A DNA stretch of 64,000 bases, from contig CM031603.1 of the NCBI GenBank assembly GCA_018398815.1, forward strand, positions 5,023,500-5,087,499, read 5' to 3'. The position numbers and the translations under genes were made by a program. The stretch comes from Conus ventricosus. Taxonomy: Eukaryota; Mollusca; Gastropoda; Neogastropoda; Conidae. Under the pieces are notes generated by a model, which saw nothing but the letters and a program-made list of their open reading frames with translations, did no database searches and was not told the DNA's origin. Within the stretch, counting starts at the first letter, position 1; every line of letters begins with the position of its first letter. Below are positions 10,873 through 22,679 of the stretch, piece by piece.

Positions 10873-10934
<62 letters not shown>
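10751..10934. repeat. Near-pure poly-A block
   Basis: About 180 bases of almost uninterrupted A directly follow the poly-G block, with small G and C inserts near 10836 and 10868. The direct G-to-A junction supports an artefact or a collapsed low-complexity tract rather than a retroelement tail. Confidence 0.75.
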
Positions 10935-10938
<4 letters not shown>

Positions 10939-11040
10939 CCCGTCGATTGAGCAAGGAAATCGCATAAAAAAAACTTTAAAAAAAGACCACATCCCACAAA
11001 GGTAGCAATCCCCACCAAAGAAAGCAAATTTTAAAGATTT

Positions 11041-11165
11041 AAAACACCCTAACACCACACCACACACAACCCCCCCCCCCCCCACACACACACACCCCCA
11101 CACACACACAACACACCACACACACACAACGCCGCACGCACGCACGCACGCACGCACGTCCACAC
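11041..11165. repeat. CA-type and CGCA microsatellites
   Basis: Mixed (CA)n, a C run and an ACGC-type tract at about 11133-11158. Confidence 0.8.
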
Positions 11166-13020
11166 CCCTACATATATAAATGCCATAGCAAACTCTCACA
11201 TGTACATGATTATACCCCAAAGTGTAAAATAAATATTTGAAAACTTTTTGATGTAAGGATAACAAACTTATCACCAAAACCGTCTCCCCCCCCCTTTCCC
11301 GGTGTTCCCCAAAAGGGGAAAGAAAGGGAAAAAAAAAATTAACGCAGTTAAACATTTCTGGAAATGAGACAGGGGGGAAAGAAGCCCCTCCTGAAAACAA
11401 CCTCACCCCACCTCTCCCCCCCCCCCCCCTGAAAAAAAAAAACCTGCAAAAAGATAATACATACAATAACAAATGCATATACATTACAATACATATGCAA
11501 AAACTCGCACATACACACATAATACACACAAAAAAACAACACATACATACATACATATAGTATACACATACACATAAATGCATAACACAAAAACACTGTA
11601 CAACAACAACATATAACCATACTAATCCCACATATACACAAACTTACATGCACACACTACATACCTGCTCATACCCCCCCAGCAAAGCAAAGGCCTCACA
11701 CATATCTTCCAAAATGAGTTTTAAACTTAATCAAAAATCCGTAGGAATTTTAAACCCTTTTCACTCAGTAATTTAGAGTTCAAATCTCTTCCAAAACTCA
11801 AACGCACAGTTTTTCCATTTTAAAATTTTGCAATGAATTTTCCGTTTTACGACCACCGACATGTGCAGAATGATCACTGCTTCCTTTTAAACTGATTGGA
11901 CACGCAAATCCTCACTGATGGGAAACCACTTTTTTAAGATTTCGGCGGTTTCTAAGACGTCAGTTTTTCTTCTGGAGTAAAACCCAGAGGAAACGGGCGT
12001 TCTTCTGCCCCTGCGCCCTCCAGCCACTGCTCCCGGGTTCCCGAACGGGGTGCGCCCCAAGTCTTCAGGACGAACTGCCACACCCACCTTCGGAAGATTT
12101 CCCAAAATTTGGAATGCGTCGTCACCGCTCCCCCGCCGACCGCCCACCTCCTCACTCCGGTTTTCACGGACTTTTCCCAAAACGGCCCTTTGCTCGTGAT
12201 CGTTCTGTAAATCTTTTGGTTCAACTTTCTTTTTTTAAACCCCTCCCCTCAGAAAAGAGTGCACTGTTTCCCCGTTTCAGCGCCTCATCTCCCCCCAACC
12301 TATCTCTGTCATTTTAAACAAACACACTGCTTTCCAATACATCCCGCCGACGATTTAACCTCCGACAAAAAAGGGCCCTTTTATCTTTCAATGTCTGGGT
12401 ACGTCTTTTGTGCACACAAAATCAAATTTCTCGTTGATGCCGCCAAAGCACTATTTATTTCCTCAAAGTCTTTCATACTGTCCTCCTCTGTATTTTTTCC
12501 CACTATCACGTTTCTGTTTCTTTCGCTCTCGCAGGATCATTTTCCTTGAAATGTTCAGTTTTCTGTGGGGCTAAATAACCAAAAGTTAGACATTGCTCCG
12601 CTTCTATTCCTTTTGAGAAAAAATAAATCGAAATTTTTTGAACCATAAAGCAAAATCGACTTTGAAAAAAAAACCAGTCAGAGACATCACTTTGCGAATA
12701 CTTCTCCGGGGAACAAAAGGAAATCAAAACAAACTCAAAATAACGCACTCAACTCACTTTTTTGCCGACTCAACTGTTTAAGCAAATCAAGACTCCCACA
12801 CGAAACAAACCCTCGTGCTTTGGGAGAAAAAAACAACAAAAAATAAAAAAACACTTCACTGCAGGCAGTTAGCTTTTTTTTTTTTTTTTTTTTAAGTCTC
12901 TCACTGCACTTTGGGGCAGAGCCCACCCCAACGCACGGGGAGTTCACATAGCAACGGGCGATGAATTGTTGCGTCCGCACTGGCGCTGCCAGCGTAACCC
13001 CACACGTATGGGCAGTTGTA
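11166..13020. other. Gene-free stretch
   Basis: A/C-rich microsatellite-like sequence with repeated ACATACAT (11450-11660) is followed by mixed sequence with a GC-richer part at about 11960-12190 and a T run at 12873-12892. Open frames are short, overlap on both strands and carry no motif. I see no gene. Confidence 0.5.
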
Positions 13021-14252
13021 TAGTTCATAGAGTATTATATAGATTGGATAGTCGAAAAGGGTTTAATGGAATGGACTCTTTTGTATTGGAAAATTGTTAG
13101 GTTGTATAAATGGACCTTTAGGGTGGATAGTTTAGGGTTTATAATGGACTTTAATGTAGGGATAGTTGTATAGGTTCTATGGACTTTATATGTAATTTCT
13201 CATTTGGTTTTCAGAAAAAGTTCATATGCATGTGATTGTTTTATTCCCTATATGAAATGGAAACTCAAAGTATTATCGTTTGTAGGTGCACGGGAAAGGG
13301 CTTTTTTTATTTATGTGTTGCAACACAGCTTCTTGGGAAAGGAATTCACATGCATTTGATTGTTTTATAGCAGCTAAAAAAAAATCAACATATTTGCAAA
13401 GCATTGTTTTAAGATACTATTTTAAAGCTTTCATGTTTGTGTTATTAAACGTGGCCATGGAAAAAAACTCCCTAGCATTCAAACTATTAGGTACTTTAAA
13501 AGGGCATAATGTACTTGTTAGGACGGTTTTTATTGAGTTCTATTAGTGATTATTTTATAGTACTGTTTTAATGCACTTTTTATGGATGAAAATTTTTTTG
13601 GGGTATATCAAGTGGAACCGATAAATGTATTGCTTTGGGGTATTTTTAGAATTTTGCTGTGGTTTACTGTTTCATTGTTATATGAAGGGTTTAATTTAAT
13701 TTGTGTTTTATTTTCGTTTTAATAGACTTCACATGTATCGGTTTAACATACCACTTTCAACAACCCGAGTGAGGCTATGTAATGTTATTTAAATGAGGCT
13801 ACAAGTGGAAAAGAGTGATTTTCACCAGTGAAAAAATTTTTTTTTAATATTATCATTTTTAATTTCAGGGACTATCAAATAGGTTTCTGATGTTTGTGAT
13901 AGTCACGAGGTTACTATTGATGACTTGATGCATTTATGATCATCATACATGTACAACTAAAAGGAATTTACACATACCCTGCTTGTTATATAACTACTAC
14001 TGAATGAACTTCATGTAGATGTAATTATCATGTAGGTAGTACTGAACAATTTTCATGCGATTTCCGCACAGCAATGTTTTTACTGTCGATTTATTGCAGC
14101 GAGAAAATATTATCCTCTTGCAAGCATTTAGATGTTTTGTTCACAATAAACAGCATCCATCACGGCAACTTTGAACATTCTAGTCACATTTCTGAATTGT
14201 TGGAGCGCTTGTAGTTGGGCTTCCTCAAAATCGTATTAACTGATTGCAGTGA

Positions 14253-14450
14253 CGGCAAATGAAACAACTGCGGCGTTACTGAAACACGACAAAAACGCAG
14301 AAGAGCACACAAAACAAAGTGTGAAGTAACGACGATTTAATGCACGACACAAAACAGGACAAGAAATTTTCGGCAAAATGCCTTCCTCAGCGACAAAAAA
14401 ATACAGACATAAACATGCACAATACTCCCCTTGTGAAGCCAAGTGGTGAA
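14253..14450 (-). mobile_element. ~198-bp insertion with 12-bp target duplication (SINE-like)
   Basis: Copy A carries TGATTGCAGTGA twice (14241-14252 and 14451-14462); copy B has it once (40004-40015). The 198 bases between are absent from copy B, so this is a clean insertion with a 12-bp target-site duplication, as made by LINE machinery. On the minus strand it has a short hairpin (GGCATTTTGCC) inside CTGAGGAA...GCCGAAAA. I see no clear tRNA-type promoter boxes and no poly-A. It could be a short SINE or a 5'-truncated LINE tail. Confidence 0.75.
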
Positions 14451-14768
14451 TGATTGCAGTGAATTATAAATGAAAGTGCTTGCCTCTTTTGGCATGAAGA
14501 GAGAACAAGCAACCCCCCCTGCCCTCCGATCTGCAGTGGCTGCCAGTTTCTAGTTGGATAGAATACAAGGTCTCTGTGCTTTGCTTCAATGTAAGTACCA
14601 GGCATTCCCACCTTTCTCGTCTGAACTTGTTCATCCGCATGCCCTGTCACGTTCTCTCCTTTTTTGTTTCAAACGCACGCATCGTTTACATTGATAATCC
14701 CAAAACCACAGACAGTTGGGTTCAAAGTGAGGCGACTGCAAGCGGACATTGAAACAAGACTGTTGGAA

Positions 14769-14877
14769 AAAGAAATCACTGCGCCACCACACAAAAAAGA
14801 CCCAAAGAAATCACTGCGCCACCACACAAAAGAAAGACCCAAAGAAATCACTGCGCCACCACACAAAAGAACGACCC
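14769..14877 (+). repeat. Three tandem copies of a 35-37-bp unit
   Basis: Units at 14769-14803, 14804-14840 and 14841-14877 each start AAAGAAATCACTGCGCCACC. Copy B has a single unit near 40322-40358. A small local expansion specific to copy A. Confidence 0.85.
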
Positions 14878-14880
14878 AAT

Positions 14881-17800
14881 GAGAAAACAGATAATACTTT
14901 TTTTAAAACCTCTTTTAAAGGTCTTCTCTAAGCGGACAAGTAACATTCAATGAGAAAACAGATAATATTTTTAAACCTCTTTAAAAGGTCTTCTCTAAGC
15001 GGGACAAGAAAACAGATAATACTTTTAAACCTCTTTTAAAGGTCTTCTCTAAGCGGGACAAGAAAACAGATAATACTTTTTAAACCTGTTTAAAGGTCTT
15101 CTCTAAGCGGGACAGAAAAACAGATAATACTTTTAAACCTCTTTTAAAGGTCTCTCTAAGCGGGACAAGAAAACAGATAATACTTTTAAATCTCTTTTAA
15201 AGGTCTTCTCTAAGCGGGACAAGAAAACAGATAATACTTTTTAAACCTCTTTTATAGGTCTTCTCTAAGCGGGAGAAAAAACAGATAATACTTTTTAAAA
15301 ACCTCTTTTAAAGGTCCTTCTCTAAGCGGGAGAAGAAAACAGATAATACTTTTAAAACCTCTTTAAAGGTCTTCTCTAAGCAGGACAAGAAAACAGACAA
15401 TACTTTTTAAACCTCTTTTAAAGGTCTTCTCTAAGCGGGACAAGAAAACAGATAATACTTTTTAAAACCTCTTTTAAAGGTCTTCTCTAAGCGGGACAAG
15501 AAAACAGATAATACTATTTAAACCTGTTTTAAAGGTCTTCTCTAAGCGGGACAAGAAAACAGATAATACTTTTTAAACCTCTTTTAAAGGTCTTCTCTAA
15601 GCGGGACAAGAAAACAGATCATACTTTTTAAACCTCTTTTAAAGGTCTTCTCTAAGCGGGACAAGAAAACAGATAATACTTTTTAAACCTCTTTTAAAGG
15701 ACTTCTCTAAGCGGGGCAAGAAAACAGATAATACTTTTTAAACCTCTTTTAAAGGTCTTCTCTAAGCGGGACAAGAAAACAGATAATACTTTTTAAACCT
15801 CTTTTAAGGTCTTCTCTAAGCGGGGCAAGAAAAAACAGATACTAAATGTAAAAAACGTCTTTTTAAAGGTCTTCTCTAAGCGGGACAAGAAACAGATGAA
15901 CTTTTTAAACCTCTTTTAAAAAGTCTTCTCTAAGCGTGACAAAAAACAGATAAATTTTAAACCTCTTTTTAAAGGCTTATCAAGCGGGACAAGAAAACAG
16001 ATACTATTTTTTAAACCTCTTTTTAAAAGGGCTTCTCTAAGCGGGGCAAGAAAACAGATCATACTTTTTAAACCTCTTTTAAAGGTCTTCTCTAAGCGGG
16101 ACAAGAAAACAGATAATACTTTTTAAACCTCTTTTAAAGGATTCTCTAAGCGGGACAAGAAAACAGATAATACTTTTTAAACCTCTTTAAAGGTCTTCTC
16201 TAAGCGGGACAAGAAAACAGATAATACTTTTTAAACTCTTTTAAAGGTCTTCTCTAAGCGGGACAAGAAAACAGATTCTAATGTATAAACGTCTTTTAAA
16301 GGTCTTTCTAAGCGGGACAAGAAAACAGATGAATACTTTTTTAAACCTCTTTTAAAGTCTTCTCTAAGCGGGACAAGAAACAGATAATACTTTTTAAACC
16401 TTTTTAAAGGTCTTATCTAAGCGGGACAAGAAAACAGATACTACTTTATAAACCTCTTTTAAAGGTCTTCTCTAAGCGGACAAGAAAACAGATAATACTT
16501 TTAAACCTCTTTAAAGGTCTTCTCTAAGCGAAAAGAAAACAGATAATACTTTTAAAAAACCTCTTTTAAAGTCTTCTCTAAGCGGGATAGAAACAGATAA
16601 ATACTTTTAAACCTTTTAAAGGTCTTCTCTAAGCGGGACAAGAAAACAGATAATACTTTTTAAACCTCTTTTAAAGGTCTTCTCTAAGCGGGACAAGAAA
16701 ACAGATAATACTTTTAAACCTCTTTTAAAGGTCTTCTCTAAGCGGGACAAGAAAACAGAAATACTTTTTAAAACTCTTTTAAAGGTCTCTCTAAGCGGAC
16801 AAGAAAACAGATAAAACTTTTTAAACCCTTTTTAATGCTCTACACTAACGGAAAAAAACAAGAAATACTTTTAAACCTCTTTTAAAAGGTCTTCTCTAAG
16901 CGGGGCAAGAAAACAGATAATACTTTTTAAACCTCTTTTAAAGGCTTCTCTAAGCGGGACAAGAAAACAGATAATACTTTTAAACCTCTTTTAAAGGTCT
17001 TCTCTAAGCGGGACAAGAAAACAGATAATACTTTTTAAACCTTTTAAAGGTCTTCTCTAAGCGGGAAAGAAAACAGATATACTTTTTAAACCTCTTTTAA
17101 AGGCTCTCTAAGCAGGACAAGAAAACAGATAATACTTTTAAACCTCTTTAAAGGTCTTATCTAAGCGGGACAAGAAACAGATAATACTTTTTAAACCTCT
17201 TTTTAAAGGTCTTTCTAAGCGGGACAAGGAAACAGATAAATACTTTTAAACCTCTTTTAAAGTCTTATCTAAGCGGGACAAGAAAACAGATATACTTTTA
17301 TAAACTTCTTTAAAGGTCTTCTCTAAGCGGGACAAGAAAACAGATAATACTTTTTAAACCTCTTTTAAAGGTCTTCTCTAAGCGGGACAAGAAAACAGAT
17401 AATACTTTTTAAACCCTTTTAAGGCTTTCTAAGCAGGGACAAGAAAACAGATAATACTTTTAAAACCTCTTTTAAAGTTTCTCTAAGCGGGACAAGAAAA
17501 CAGACAAACTTTTTAAACCTCATTTAAAGGTCTTCTCTAAGCGGGACAAGAAACAGATAATACTTTTTAAACCTCTTTTAAAGACTTCTCTAAGCGGACA
17601 AAATACGATAATACTTTTAACCATTTTAAAAGGCTTCTCTAAAGCGGGACAAGAAAACAGATAATACGTTTTAAACCTCTTTAAAGGCTTCTCTAAGCGG
17701 GACAAGAAAACAGATAATACTTTTTAAACCTCTTTTAAAGGTCTTCTCTAAGCGGGACAAGAAAACAGAATAATACTTTTTAAACTCTTTAAGGTCTTCT

Positions 17801-18237
17801 CTAAGCGGACAAGAAAACAGATAATACTTTTTAAACCTCTTTAAAGTCTTCTCTAAGCGGACAAGAAAACAGATAATACTTTTTAAACCTCTTTTAAAGG
17901 TCTTCTCTAAGCGGGACAAGAAACAGATAAACTTTTTAAACCTCTTTTAAAGGGTCTTCTCTAAGCGGGACAAGAAAACAGATAATACTTTTTAAACCTC
18001 TTTTAAAGGGTCTTCTCTAAGCGGACAAGAAAACAGATAATACTTTTAAACCTCTTTTAAAGGTCTTCTCTAAGCGGGACAAGAAAACAATAACATAAAC
18101 CTGTATTAAGGTCTTTTAAAGCGGACAAGAACGATTCTATTTAACCTCTTTTAAAGGTCTTCTCTAAGCGGGACAAGAAAACAGTTAATACTTTTTAAAC
18201 CTCTTTTAAAGGTCTTCTCTAGGCGGGACAAGTACCA
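14881..18237 (+). repeat. 55-bp tandem array, about 60 units
   Basis: The unit runs AAGAAAACAGATAATACTTT, then TTAAACCTCTTTTAAAGGTC, then TTCTCTAAGCGGGAC. Each unit holds two TTTTAAA boxes four bases apart. The first and last units carry a longer variant with GTAACATTCAATGAG or a similar insert. Units around 15840-16330 and 17100-18130 vary in length by several bases, which could be old units or read errors. There are no unique spacers, so this is a minisatellite. Frames inside it (such as MSRLEKTFKRGLKS on the minus strand) are repeat translations, not genes. Confidence 0.95.
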
Positions 18238-18244
18238 TTCAAGC

Positions 18245-18358
18245 CAATGAAAGCATGGCAAACAGAGTGTCACTTATCTCCATAAAACAGTGTGCACAAG
18301 TCACGATTAAACCAGTTGAGAAGATAAGTCACTGTCTGTTTGTCCTTCGCTTTCATTA
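18245..18358. repeat. Imperfect inverted repeat (hairpin)
   Basis: The left arm (18245-18281, AATGAAAGC...CACTTATCT) pairs with the reverse complement of the right arm (about 18318-18358, AGATAAGTC...CTTTCATT), leaving a loop of about 40 bases. It lies at the right edge of the 55-bp array. It might be a small MITE or the end of a larger element. Flanking target duplications are not clear. Confidence 0.7.
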
Positions 18359-19512
18359 TGTGAAGAAGACCTAAGATATCAAAAGGCGCAGAGTTTCTTT
18401 TTGTAGTGTGTTTGTTCATTCCTATGCCAGCACAGTGACACGTAAAATAGGGTGTTTTCTTTTATATCTGCGTGCTTTTCTTATCTTGAAACTGTTGTCT
18501 GGAATGAAGAAAGACAAAAACAAACTAAAATGTTCACGGGGAACCAGAGACGTTTGGGACTTAACTGCCGATCAAGCATCTGGGAGCCATCCTGCACCAC
18601 GTTTGGAAGTCTACTCTGTGCTGACATAGACACAGGCGCCATAGGCTATTCCATCAAGACGTCAAGGGACATAACTGCTTTCTGGCAGATGCAACTGTGA
18701 TGGTTAACGCATACCACGCAACACAACCTCACGCAAGAGTCCCCATTGGTGTACCCAGCCCGAATTTCACGAGTGCAGAGCCCATCGGTGAAATAAGATA
18801 CCATCAAGCAAATACCTGCGCGCATCCATCCGTCGCCGTTTCGCTGACAGGTGAAAGCAGTGCAACTCCAGATACAGCCAACCTTTTGCCATGTCTTTCA
18901 TACCCTCTCAAGTGCAGTTTTTCCTACTGTTAACAGGATTTTCCCTGTTGTTAGCAGGTCTTTCCTCGCTGTCACCGGACCTTTCCCTACATACGGCAAC
19001 AAGGCATGCAAGAAAAACGTAACATTTAAAGGCGCCGGTGGGACCCAGAGAAGTACCGGCCTCAACTGCCGAGCCAACCAGCTGGGAACAATCCTGCACC
19101 ACCCTTGGAAGCCCGTGGTGTCTTGACGTGAGGTGCAGGCACCCACAGGGCGTTCCACGAAGACGTCAAGGGACATAACTGGCAGATGCTGGTATGTATG
19201 GCTACTGGACGCAATACAACAGAACCTCCACGGAAACGTCCCAGCAGGTGTACCAACCAATATTTCATGGCTGCAGAGCCGACCAGCGAAAGACACCACC
19301 GTCAAGAAAACTTCGTTTTGTCACGCTCTTCGCTAAATACTGAGGCTGCTGCTTAGCTATTCCAAAAAAAGGACAAAAGTGTGAAACATTCTCAGGAATG
19401 TCTGGTGGAATCAGCTTGCGAGGAGGCTGTTAAAGCAAAAACATTAGCTTTCATCTAAATGGTCTAAAGTTAGAAAGTTCCTGGTTTAATAAGATGAAAA
19501 AGAAATGTGACA
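18359..19512 (+). repeat. Diverged direct duplication, ~490-bp period
   Basis: Two blocks, about 18535-18810 and 19025-19300, share several landmarks in the same order: a GGGAACCAGAG or GGGACCCAGAG start, CCTGCACCACG/C, TCAAGACGTCAAGGGACATA or GAAGACGTCAAGGGACATA, GCAGATGC, and later GTGTACC and TTTC/ATGG/AGTGCAGAGC. They are clearly related but well diverged. No convincing gene is seen; the short frames on both strands do not match between blocks. The second block ends near the scaffold gap. Confidence 0.65.
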
Positions 19513-20512
19513 NNNNNNNNNNNNNNNNNNNNNNNNNNNNNNNNNNNNNNNNNNNNNNNNNNNNNNNNNNNNNNNNNNNNNNNNNNNNNNNNNNNNNNNN
19601 NNNNNNNNNNNNNNNNNNNNNNNNNNNNNNNNNNNNNNNNNNNNNNNNNNNNNNNNNNNNNNNNNNNNNNNNNNNNNNNNNNNNNNNNNNNNNNNNNNNN
19701 NNNNNNNNNNNNNNNNNNNNNNNNNNNNNNNNNNNNNNNNNNNNNNNNNNNNNNNNNNNNNNNNNNNNNNNNNNNNNNNNNNNNNNNNNNNNNNNNNNNN
19801 NNNNNNNNNNNNNNNNNNNNNNNNNNNNNNNNNNNNNNNNNNNNNNNNNNNNNNNNNNNNNNNNNNNNNNNNNNNNNNNNNNNNNNNNNNNNNNNNNNNN
19901 NNNNNNNNNNNNNNNNNNNNNNNNNNNNNNNNNNNNNNNNNNNNNNNNNNNNNNNNNNNNNNNNNNNNNNNNNNNNNNNNNNNNNNNNNNNNNNNNNNNN
20001 NNNNNNNNNNNNNNNNNNNNNNNNNNNNNNNNNNNNNNNNNNNNNNNNNNNNNNNNNNNNNNNNNNNNNNNNNNNNNNNNNNNNNNNNNNNNNNNNNNNN
20101 NNNNNNNNNNNNNNNNNNNNNNNNNNNNNNNNNNNNNNNNNNNNNNNNNNNNNNNNNNNNNNNNNNNNNNNNNNNNNNNNNNNNNNNNNNNNNNNNNNNN
20201 NNNNNNNNNNNNNNNNNNNNNNNNNNNNNNNNNNNNNNNNNNNNNNNNNNNNNNNNNNNNNNNNNNNNNNNNNNNNNNNNNNNNNNNNNNNNNNNNNNNN
20301 NNNNNNNNNNNNNNNNNNNNNNNNNNNNNNNNNNNNNNNNNNNNNNNNNNNNNNNNNNNNNNNNNNNNNNNNNNNNNNNNNNNNNNNNNNNNNNNNNNNN
20401 NNNNNNNNNNNNNNNNNNNNNNNNNNNNNNNNNNNNNNNNNNNNNNNNNNNNNNNNNNNNNNNNNNNNNNNNNNNNNNNNNNNNNNNNNNNNNNNNNNNN
20501 NNNNNNNNNNNN
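19513..20512. other. Assembly gap of exactly 1000 N
   Basis: A run of exactly 1000 N marks a scaffold join of arbitrary or estimated size. Reading frames that appear to cross it are meaningless. Confidence 1.
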
Positions 20513-20790
20513 GATCTGGATGACCACACCATCCAGGGTCTGATAGATCTGGACGACCACACCACCCAGGGTCTGATAGATCTGGACGATCACACCACCC
20601 AGAGTCTGATAGATCTGGACGACCACATCACCCAGGGTCTGATAGATCTGGACGACCACACCACCCGTTGTCTGATAGATCTGGACGATCACACCACCCA
20701 GGGTCGGATAGCTCTGGACGACCACACCACCCAGGGTCTGATAGATCTGGATGACCACACCACAGGAGGTCTGATAGATCTGGACGATGG
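20513..20790 (+). repeat. 33-bp minisatellite beside the gap, about 8 units
   Basis: Units of the form GATCTGGACGACCACACCAC plus CCAGGGTCTGATA repeat from the gap edge. The period is a multiple of three, so frames stay open on the minus strand with an 11-residue repeat. The array probably caused the gap and may be much longer in the genome. Confidence 0.9.
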
Positions 20791-20924
20791 AGATTTGTGC
20801 CTGGTTGCAGTTTCCGTAGGAGTCAGGGTGAGCTCTGGGAATGCATATCGCCAGGTGACTAGGTGGCTGTGTCACTGAACACCTTTCCAACCTACAGAAG
20901 GCTATGGTTTCATCAAAGTGTTTT

Positions 20925-21250
20925 GTTTCCCTTGTTGTATTGTTGAACGTCTTTACTGCAAACAAAAGACAAAGTTTACATTAAAAGTATCTTTTTTCCC
21001 CTGAGTTGTATTGTTGAACGTCTTTACTGCTAACAAAAGACAATAGTTTACATTAAAGATCTTTTTTCCCCGAGTTGTATTGTTGAACGTCTTTACTGCT
21101 AACAGAAGACTAAGTTTACATTAAAGTATCTTTTTTCCCCTGAGTTGTATTGTTGAACGTCTTTACTGCTAACAAAAGGCCACAATGTATTGTTTCCCTG
21201 AACTGTGTTGTTGGAATTTCTTTACCACTTACGAGGCCATGTTCTACGTT
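20925..21250 (+). repeat. ~68-bp tandem repeat, about 4.5 units
   Basis: Units begin GAGTTGTATTGTTGAACGTC, continue with TTTACTGCTAACAAAAG and a TTTACATTAAAG box, and end in a T run and CCCC. The last unit (21190 onward) is diverged. Confidence 0.85.
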
Positions 21251-21308
21251 ATCATCAAGTGTTTCTTTCCGCCCTTTGCCGTGGAAGCAAGGCAGTGTGA
21301 TGAACCGG

Positions 21309-21537
21309 TTTGGTGCTGGAGGCACTTCGGGCCATTGATCACTCCTCGGTGGGGATTAGACTGTGTGGTGCTGGAGGCACTTCGGGCCATTGATCAGCTC
21401 CTCGGTGGGGATTAGACTGTGTGGTGCTGGAGGCACTTCGGGCCATTGATCAGTTCCTCGGTGGGATAGACTGTGTGGTGCTGGAGGCACTTCGGGCCAT
21501 TGATCAGTTCCTCGGTGGGGATTAGACTGTGTGGTGC
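21309..21537 (+). repeat. 56-bp tandem repeat, about 4 units
   Basis: The units contain TGGTGCTGGAGGCACTTCGG, GCCATTGATCAG and CTCGGTGGGGATTAGAC. Copies are nearly identical, so the expansion is recent. Confidence 0.9.
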
Positions 21538-22340
21538 ACTAGCGTGTCTGCTACAACGATCCTTCTGTCTTCTGTGATGCAGAACCTAGTGGCTGAACAG
21601 TGCTTCTTCGTTTTGTTTTTGTGTTGTTCGTTCGCCAGTCGCGCCTTGTGATTAAACTTGACTGCTTTTGAAGAACGGGCTGGTATTTATGAATCTGAAA
21701 AAAAAAAAAAGAAATTCTGTCCATACAAGTCATGGACTTCGGTGAGGGAAAATTACTCACTGTATGGGGAGGAGGGAAGGTTTGGGGAGCCGAATGGAAT
21801 TCTTAACTGTAGACAGCTGTTCTATGTCACACAATCACAGGTTGTTAGTAGTTCACCTGCCCATTAAGACGCGGGATTTGAACGCTATTTTCCCTTGTAT
21901 GTACTCTCTCGGAAGAACGGTTTTGACTTGAAAAAAAAATTGAATGAATGTATAAACTGTTTGTTGCCTTGTGCATGGGCAAACTATTATTGTGTATGGT
22001 AGAAGACTGCTTTGACGGAAGGATTTCCGTATGGCACATCCTGGGACATTTTCAGTTGCTCTCTTCCAGGCAGTTACCAAACCGAAATCTTAGGATACTT
22101 TCAAGGTGCATGTGTGAGTTTGTTTGTGACTTTGGTAGGTTAGCAAACGATTTTTGAGATCAATTATTATTGCTAGAATATAATTAACTATAGAGCTGCC
22201 AGTTCAGGTTCCGTGTCCTCTAGGTCGGATGAGCGAAAGTTTGTGCGTGTTTTGTTTTTCCCTTGAACGCAACATTTGTGACAGACTGCCTTATTCTCAG
22301 ACGCGCGAACACACTCATACAGACTATTCGTGACACAATG
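21538..22340. other. Gene-free stretch
   Basis: Mixed unique sequence with a short A run at 21698-21710. Open frames are under 80 codons and have no motif. Nothing else seen. Confidence 0.5.
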
Positions 22341-22352
22341 TACACTTGCACG

Positions 22353-22410
<58 letters not shown>

Positions 22411-22485
22411 ACACACACACATCACTCACACACACACATAGACACGCGCGTGTGCGCGCGCACACACAGTAACACACACGCACGC

Positions 22486-22526
<41 letters not shown>

Positions 22527-22546
22527 ACACACGCGCGCGCGCATAC

Positions 22547-22602
<56 letters not shown>
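22353..22602 (+). repeat. Compound (CA)n/(CG)n microsatellite
   Basis: Three long CA tracts are separated by CACGCGCG-type interruptions. Confidence 0.95.
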
Positions 22603-22606
<4 letters not shown>

Positions 22607-22679
22607 CGGATTCAAGATGGGGGACACAGGCAAAGCCTAAACTTAGGTCCTGCTGAAATTAGACGAATATACGTGAAAC

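Larger units (their letters stand above)
9884..11040. other. Low-quality, low-complexity block with no gene
   Basis: From 9884 the sequence turns T-rich and then dissolves into homopolymers. Predicted frames here encode poly-Gly, poly-Pro, poly-Phe or poly-Lys and are not genes. The stretch probably marks a badly sequenced junction between the element and its flank. Confidence 0.7.
13021..14880 (+). repeat. Duplicated segment copy A, left part (empty site of the R2-like element)
   Basis: This segment is collinear with 34860-35118 joined to 39042-40375. Shared landmarks include TGGATAGT...GGTTCTATGGACTTTATATG near 13160-13190, GCAACACAGCTTCT near 13320, and the block from about 13868 to 14240 (starting at the G-ACTATCAAATAGG landmark), which is near-identical to about 39630-40003. 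Copy A has no insertion at 13312/13313, where copy B holds the retrotransposon. The left third consists of degenerate units of the 42-bp repeat described at 34540. Copy A shows many small deletions relative to copy B, some probably read errors. Confidence 0.85.

Noticed and set aside
10365..11631. Long open frames of poly-Gly, poly-Pro, poly-Phe and poly-Lys
   Set aside because: They are translations of homopolymer blocks, open on both strands, and most likely artefacts.
14253..14450. Hammerhead ribozyme on the minus strand (CTGAGGA...GAAA)
   Set aside because: The core words are present, but stem II has an unpaired A at the first position and I found no matching stems I and III.
14881..18237. 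Possible CRISPR array
   Set aside because: Units are contiguous 55-bp repeats without unique spacers, in a eukaryotic context and without cas genes.
19451..20965. Frame of 504 codons on the minus strand
   Set aside because: Two thirds of it is the N gap and the rest is a 33-bp minisatellite.
21659..22157. Short frames between the minisatellites and the CA tract
   Set aside because: All are about 60-75 codons, present on both strands, and without motif or coding bias that I can see.
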